NCBI GenBank assembly: GCA_000223255.2
Contig: AFUT01000002.1
Span: forward strand, 1 to 64,000
Source: Streptococcus infantis SK970
GTDB lineage: Bacteria; Bacillota; Bacilli; Lactobacillales; Streptococcaceae
Length of the DNA stretch: 64,000 bases
Reading direction: 5' to 3'
Position numbers and translations under genes: made by a program. This document shows positions 60,430-64,000 of this stretch, piece by piece (positions within the stretch are counted from its first letter, which is position 1; each line of letters begins with the position of its first letter). The notes beneath the pieces are model-generated. The model saw only the letters and a list, made by a program, of their open reading frames with translations, did not search any database and had not been told where the DNA came from.

Positions 60430-61062
60430 TTAATAGGTTACAACATTCAATTGACCTTTATCATATTCAGCGATAAAGATATTTGAGACTTCTTCGAAAC
60501 CTTCTTCTTTCAATTTCTCAGTTAGCCACTCCTCGGATTTGCCAATGGTTTCTAGGATTTCAACTTGGACAACACCGTCTGTGATGACTGGGTACTTAGG
60601 ATTTTCGTCACCCATTCTTACGACAATTAGTTGTCCGTTTTGCTCAATCACAGCTCTCTTGACATCCTTTAATTGAAAGATTCCTTGAGCGCGCAATTTA
60701 AGAGCAACATCAGCAGCAGCTAGACCTTTTGAGCGACAGGCTTCTGGATCTAATGTTCCATTTTTAATGATAATCGTAGGTTTTCCGTCAATCAGATGTT
60801 TAATGAAGGAAACATTGGTATTCAACCATTTGAGGAGTAAAATGAGAATAGTCCAAATAATGAGGATAACAATGTATTGGATGATGGTGATAGAACTATT
60901 GTAGATAACCCCACCGATAATACCCCCGAGAACAAAGTTCTGGATTTGATCTACTGCAGAACTTGGTGCTAAATTTCCTTTACCTGTTACGTTAATAACA
61001 AAAACAAGAGAAAGTAGCCCCAAGGCTAATTTAATTGCAATCGTAGCAAAAAAGCTTATCAT
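60430..61062 (-). CDS. DUF421 (YetF-type) membrane protein
   Basis: 210 residues. Three N-terminal membrane helices, then the YetF soluble domain (GKPTIIIKNGTLDPEACRSKGLAAADVALKLRAQGIFQLKDVKRAVIEQNGQLIV). The family is linked in Bacillus to spore germinant or membrane processes, but its role in streptococci is unknown. It overlaps the DUF3290 gene by 4 bases, a pairing common in Lactobacillales. Confidence 0.88.
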   Translation of the reverse strand: MISFFATIAIKLALGLLSLVFVINVTGKGNLAPSSAVDQIQNFVLGGIIGGVIYNSSITIIQYIVILIIWTILILLLKWLNTNVSFIKHLIDGKPTIIIKNGTLDPEACRSKGLAAADVALKLRAQGIFQLKDVKRAVIEQNGQLIVVRMGDENPKYPVITDGVVQVEILETIGKSEEWLTEKLKEEGFEEVSNIFIAEYDKGQLNVVTY

Positions 61063-61511
61063 TTTTCAACCTCCACGAGTTCAACATCTGATTTATAGAG
61101 TTCCATTTTTTCTAATAAATAGCTATCTTGGTCAGTCCCGCTAATGGCACGATAAAAATTGTTGCCAACCTTAATAATCGCCCCATCAGTCACTGCTGAT
61201 GTGTTGACATAAACATTTTTCTTATCAACACCTAACTCTTTTGATACAATTTCGATGAAGTGCAAGGAACTACGAAATTGATTATCATTGGATTGGTTGT
61301 TTTGAAGATTCGTAATGCTAATCAATACAAAAGCAATTAACGTCAAAATAGAAATGAGCGATAATTCACGGAACTTACTCCCTCTTTTATCTTTGAAAGC
61401 CTTAAATGCAAAGAATCCAGTCACAATCACTAAGAGCGTCGACACAATAATCATGACCCAATCCTGTTGACTGATTTGGCTTAGAACATAGTCGTATGAA
61501 TAGAATTTCAT
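61059..61511 (-). CDS. DUF3290 membrane protein
   Basis: 150 residues. Two membrane helices (IIVSTLLVIVTGFFAF and LISILTLIAFVLISI) and an extracytoplasmic C-domain (GVDKKNVYVNTSAVTDGAIIKVGNNFYRAI). Recognised as DUF3290, usual partner of DUF421. Start at 61511 is supported by GGAGAAA upstream; the longer frame to 61535 is not. Confidence 0.85.
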   Translation of the reverse strand: MKFYSYDYVLSQISQQDWVMIIVSTLLVIVTGFFAFKAFKDKRGSKFRELSLISILTLIAFVLISITNLQNNQSNDNQFRSSLHFIEIVSKELGVDKKNVYVNTSAVTDGAIIKVGNNFYRAISGTDQDSYLLEKMELYKSDVELVEVEK

Positions 61512-61632
61512 AAGATTTCTCCTTTTTAAATTCAATCTATTATAAAATAATTCCTAAGATATAGCAATTTTGTTAGTAGAGGAAAAAGCATTTAATTGTT
61601 GTTTCCTACTTAAGATAAGTTTTTCTCCCATC

Positions 61633-61660
61633 TTGACTTTCGTTTTGCTTTTGTTATAAT
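61633..61660 (+). promoter_or_regulatory. Promoter of the nucleoside phosphorylase gene
   Basis: TTGACT (61633-61638), 16-base spacer, TATAAT (61655-61660), 26 bases before the ATG. Confidence 0.75.
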
Positions 61661-61685
61661 AGTACAAATTTAGAGGAGGTGCTCT

Positions 61686-62450
61686 ATGATTCAAAAACAC
61701 GCTATTCCTATTTTAGAGTTTGATGATAATCCTCAAGCAGTTATCATGCCAAATCACGAAGGCTTGGATTTACAGTTACCAAAGAAGTGCATCTATGCAT
61801 TTTTGGAGGAGGAGATTGACCGCTATGCTCAGGAAGTAGGAGCAGAGTGCGTTGGGGAGTTTGTTTCTGCCACTAAAACCTATCCAGTTTATGTCATGGA
61901 CTACAAGGGTGAGAAGGTTTGTCTGGTCCAGGCGCCCGTTGGTTCTGCACCAGCCGCCCAGTTTATGGATTGGTTGATTGGTTACGGTGTGGAGAAAATC
62001 ATCTCTACTGGTACTTGTGGAGTCCTAGCCGATATAGAGGAGAATGCCTTTCTCGTCCCTGTTCGCGCTCTGCGAGATGAGGGGACCAGCTACCACTATG
62101 TAGCGCCTTCTCGTTATATGGATGTACATGTAGAAGCTGTTTCAGCCATCGAGCAAGTCTTGGAACAACTAGGGGTTCCTTATGAGGAAGTGATGACCTG
62201 GTCGACAGATGGTTTTTACCGAGAAACAGCTGAAAAAGTTGCCTATCGTAAGGAAGAAGGTTGTGCAGTTGTGGAGATGGAGTGTGCAGCTCTTGCAGCA
62301 GTTGCCCAGCTTCGAGGAGTAGTTTGGGGTCAACTTCTTTTTACAGCCGACTCTCTAGCGGATTTAGAAAATTATGATAGCCGCGACTGGGGTTCAGAAG
62401 CTTTTGACAAGGCCCTAGAACTCTGTCTTGAAATCGTTAGCCATATGTGA
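61686..62450 (+). CDS. Nucleoside phosphorylase (PNP/UDP family)
   Basis: 254 residues. PNP_UDP_1 fold with IISTGTCGVLADIEENAFLVP (phosphate/nucleoside loop) and AVVEMECAALAAVAQLRG (ribose-binding Glu-Met-Glu region) plus FTADSLADLE. It splits a nucleoside with phosphate into base and ribose-1-phosphate; uridine-phosphorylase-like substrate use is possible but not provable. GAGGAGGTG precedes the ATG. It ends 32 bases before ktrB. Confidence 0.85.
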   Translation: MIQKHAIPILEFDDNPQAVIMPNHEGLDLQLPKKCIYAFLEEEIDRYAQEVGAECVGEFVSATKTYPVYVMDYKGEKVCLVQAPVGSAPAAQFMDWLIGYGVEKIISTGTCGVLADIEENAFLVPVRALRDEGTSYHYVAPSRYMDVHVEAVSAIEQVLEQLGVPYEEVMTWSTDGFYRETAEKVAYRKEEGCAVVEMECAALAAVAQLRGVVWGQLLFTADSLADLENYDSRDWGSEAFDKALELCLEIVSHM

Positions 62451-62470
62451 CTGCTTTAACTGTTTTATGG

Positions 62471-62476
62471 TACAAT
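62471..62476 (+). promoter_or_regulatory. Extended -10 box of ktrB
   Basis: TGGTACAAT: TACAAT (62471-62476) with the extended TG. The ktrB ATG begins only 7 bases after it. Confidence 0.55.
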
Positions 62477-62482
62477 GTAACT

Positions 62483-63857
62483 ATGTTATTCAAATCATTT
62501 TCGGAAAAATAAACACGACCTTGGGGCGTTTATCACCTGCTCGTCGAATTTTTTAAGTTTTGCTTTGGTTATTTTCGCAGGCTCTCTTCTTTTGAGTCTG
62601 CCATTTGTGCAAGCAACAAGTTCCCAAGCGACCTATTTCGACCATCTCTTTACAGCAGTATCCATGGTCTGTGTGACAGGACTCTTTACTCAACCAGTAG
62701 CAACAACATATAACATCTGGGGTCAGTTAATCTGTATGTTTTTGATCCAGATTGGTGGTTTGGGTCTCATGACCTTTATAGGGGTCTTTTATATTCAAAG
62801 TAAGCAAAAGCTAAGTCTTCGTAGCCGTGAAACAATTCTGGAGAGCTTTAGTTATGGAGAAACTCAGTCTTTAATAGTTTTCATACGTTCGATTTTCTTG
62901 ACGACTTTTATCGTTGAAGTACTAGGAGCCGTCCTGTTAAGTTTTCGTTTTGTTCCGGAATTTGGTTGGGGTCGAGGAATTTTTACCTCTATCTTCGTAG
63001 CTATTTCAGCTTTCTGTAATGCTGGTTTTGATAATTTTGGAAGTACAAGTTTAGTAGCTTTTCAAACTGATCCTTTGATTAATCTAGTGCTTGCTGCTTT
63101 GATCATCACAGGTGGTTTAGGATTTATGGTTTGGTTTGACCTGGCTACACAGTTGAGCAAGAAAAAACGTCGGCTTCGCTTTCATACAAAGTTAGTCCTC
63201 TTCTTAACAGCAGGTATTTTATTTACCGGAACAGTTTCAACCCTCTTGATTGAGTGGAACAATCCAGGGACCATTGGGAATCTCAGTATCCCTGAGAAAT
63301 TACTGGTTAGCTTTTTCCAGACTGTTAGTATGAGGACAGCAGGTTTTGCTTCTATTGATTTTACTCAAGCTAGACCGGTCACTTTGCTGATTTATATCTT
63401 ACAAATGTTTCTCGGAGGGGCACCTGGTGGAACAGCCGGGGGGCTTAAAATCACAACCTTCTTTGTATTATTAGTATTTGCACGCAGTGAACTTTTAGGC
63501 TTGCCTCATGCGAATGTAGCTCGGAGAACAATTTTACCTCGGACAGTCCAAAAATCATTCAGTGTCTTTATTATCTTCTTGATAACTTTTTTGGTGGGTT
63601 TGATTTTACTTGGAATAACAGCAGAAGGGAATCCGAAATTTATCTACTTGATGTTTGAAACTATTTCTGCGCTTGCTACCGTTGGAGTAACAGCGAACTT
63701 GACACCAGAATTAGGTAAGATAGCACTTAGCGTTGTCATGTTATTGATGTTTATAGGCCGGATCGGGCCACTCACACTGTTAGTTAGTTTGGCTGAGTAC
63801 CAACCAGATAAGAAAGATACAATTCACTATATGAAAGCAGATATTACGATAGGATAA
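62483..63857 (+). CDS. ktrB: Potassium uptake channel subunit KtrB/TrkH (two frameshifts)
   Basis: 458 residues after repair. TrkH-family potassium transporter with four pore loops, each with a selectivity-type Gly (MVCVTGLF; FCNAGFDNFG; MRTAGFASID; LATVGVTANLT) and the gating loop GGAPGGTAGGLK. The breaks are A5 62505-62509 and T6 62549-62554; adding one base at each gives SEKINTTLGRLSPARRIFLSFALVIFAG, the normal N-terminus. It moves potassium under control of the KtrA regulator encoded next. No ribosome site is seen before ATG 62483. Confidence 0.92.
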
Positions 63858-63870
63858 GAAAGGATAAACT

Positions 63871-64000
63871 ATGTCGGATCGGACAATTGGAATTTTAGGT
63901 TTGGGTATTTTTGGGAGTAGTGTGCTTACAACTCTCGCTCAGCATGATATAAATATTATCGCCATTGACGACCATGAGGAACGAATCAATCAGTTCGAAC
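63871..64000 (+). CDS. ktrA: Potassium uptake regulator KtrA/TrkA (5' part only)
   Basis: 43 residues are visible before the window ends: MSDRTIGILGLGIFGSSVLTTLAQHDINIIAIDDHEERI. The GLGIFGSS loop and the acidic residue ending strand 2 (AIDDH) are an RCK/TrkA_N nucleotide-binding fold. AAAGGA lies upstream. It sits 13 bases after ktrB, the usual KtrAB order in streptococci. Confidence 0.9.
   Translation, partial: MSDRTIGILGLGIFGSSVLTTLAQHDINIIAIDDHEERINQFE

Overview
The window looks like chromosome of a Mitis-group Streptococcus (S. mitis, S. oralis or a close relative). The grounds are the gene content: ctsR-clpC next to a thiamine-type ABC cassette, the dltXABCD and adcRCBA operons, hslO-dus and rpoBC, plus a CshA-like fibrillar adhesin and an LPXTG 5'-nucleotidase. 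The protein sequences are very close to what I remember of pneumococcal proteins. Species was not computed.

Layout. 1-480: the end of a tRNA cluster (Gly, Leu, Arg, Pro) and two terminators. 493-5766: a compact five-gene unit (glycosyltransferase, OleD-like dehydrogenase, metallo-beta-lactamase-fold hydrolase, PaaK/F390-type adenylating enzyme, KASIII-like condensing enzyme). This is my best candidate for an undescribed small-molecule or lipid pathway. 5810-7433: cardiolipin synthase. 7464-10709: an intergenic repeat, then a TPP riboswitch controlling a thiamine-precursor ABC transporter. 10869-11935: three small orphan genes. 12115-15962: the CtsR-controlled ctsR-clpC unit and a NUDIX protein. 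15964-19860: small membrane protein, DUF6287 lipoprotein, DUF1275 protein, dus and hslO. 20032-24642: D-alanylation of teichoic acids. 24738-30405: surface 5'-nucleotidase and the Adc zinc-uptake operon. 30496-34212: a VOC (glyoxalase-fold) gene, a DUF2079 membrane protein, and a partial second VOC copy joined to an IS256-family remnant. 34243-36995: a persulfide/sulfane-sulfur module (CstR-like sensor, rhodanese-type proteins, CoA-disulfide-reductase fusion). 37216-44840: rpoB-rpoC with a terminator-like hairpin in the leader. 44943-53776: a roughly 2,880-residue CshA-like adhesin. 53866-57394: acetyltransferase, DUF4956 and VTC polyphosphate-polymerase-type genes, and a divergent lipoprotein. 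57412-59948: a self-regulated ABC-2 exporter with a TetR repressor. 60036-64000: CsbD, the DUF421/DUF3290 pair, a nucleoside phosphorylase, and ktrB with the start of ktrA.

A caution runs through the annotation. Fifteen loci carry 23 reading-frame breaks, and every one is cured by restoring a single base, almost always in a run of A or T. Because rpoB and clpC are among them, I read these as base-calling or assembly deletions, not gene decay, and I annotate the full-length genes across the breaks. The only loci I call truly broken are the IS256-family fragment and the VOC copy attached to it.

How the parts work together: envelope charge (dlt), adhesion (CshA, LPXTG nucleotidase), metal supply (Adc), potassium uptake (Ktr), protein quality control (CtsR/ClpC, Hsp33) and sulfur stress (CstR module) are ordinary streptococcal housekeeping and host-interaction functions. 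The accessory parts are the five-gene cluster at the left end, the orphan genes at 10.9-11.8 kb, the VOC/IS junction and the exporter.
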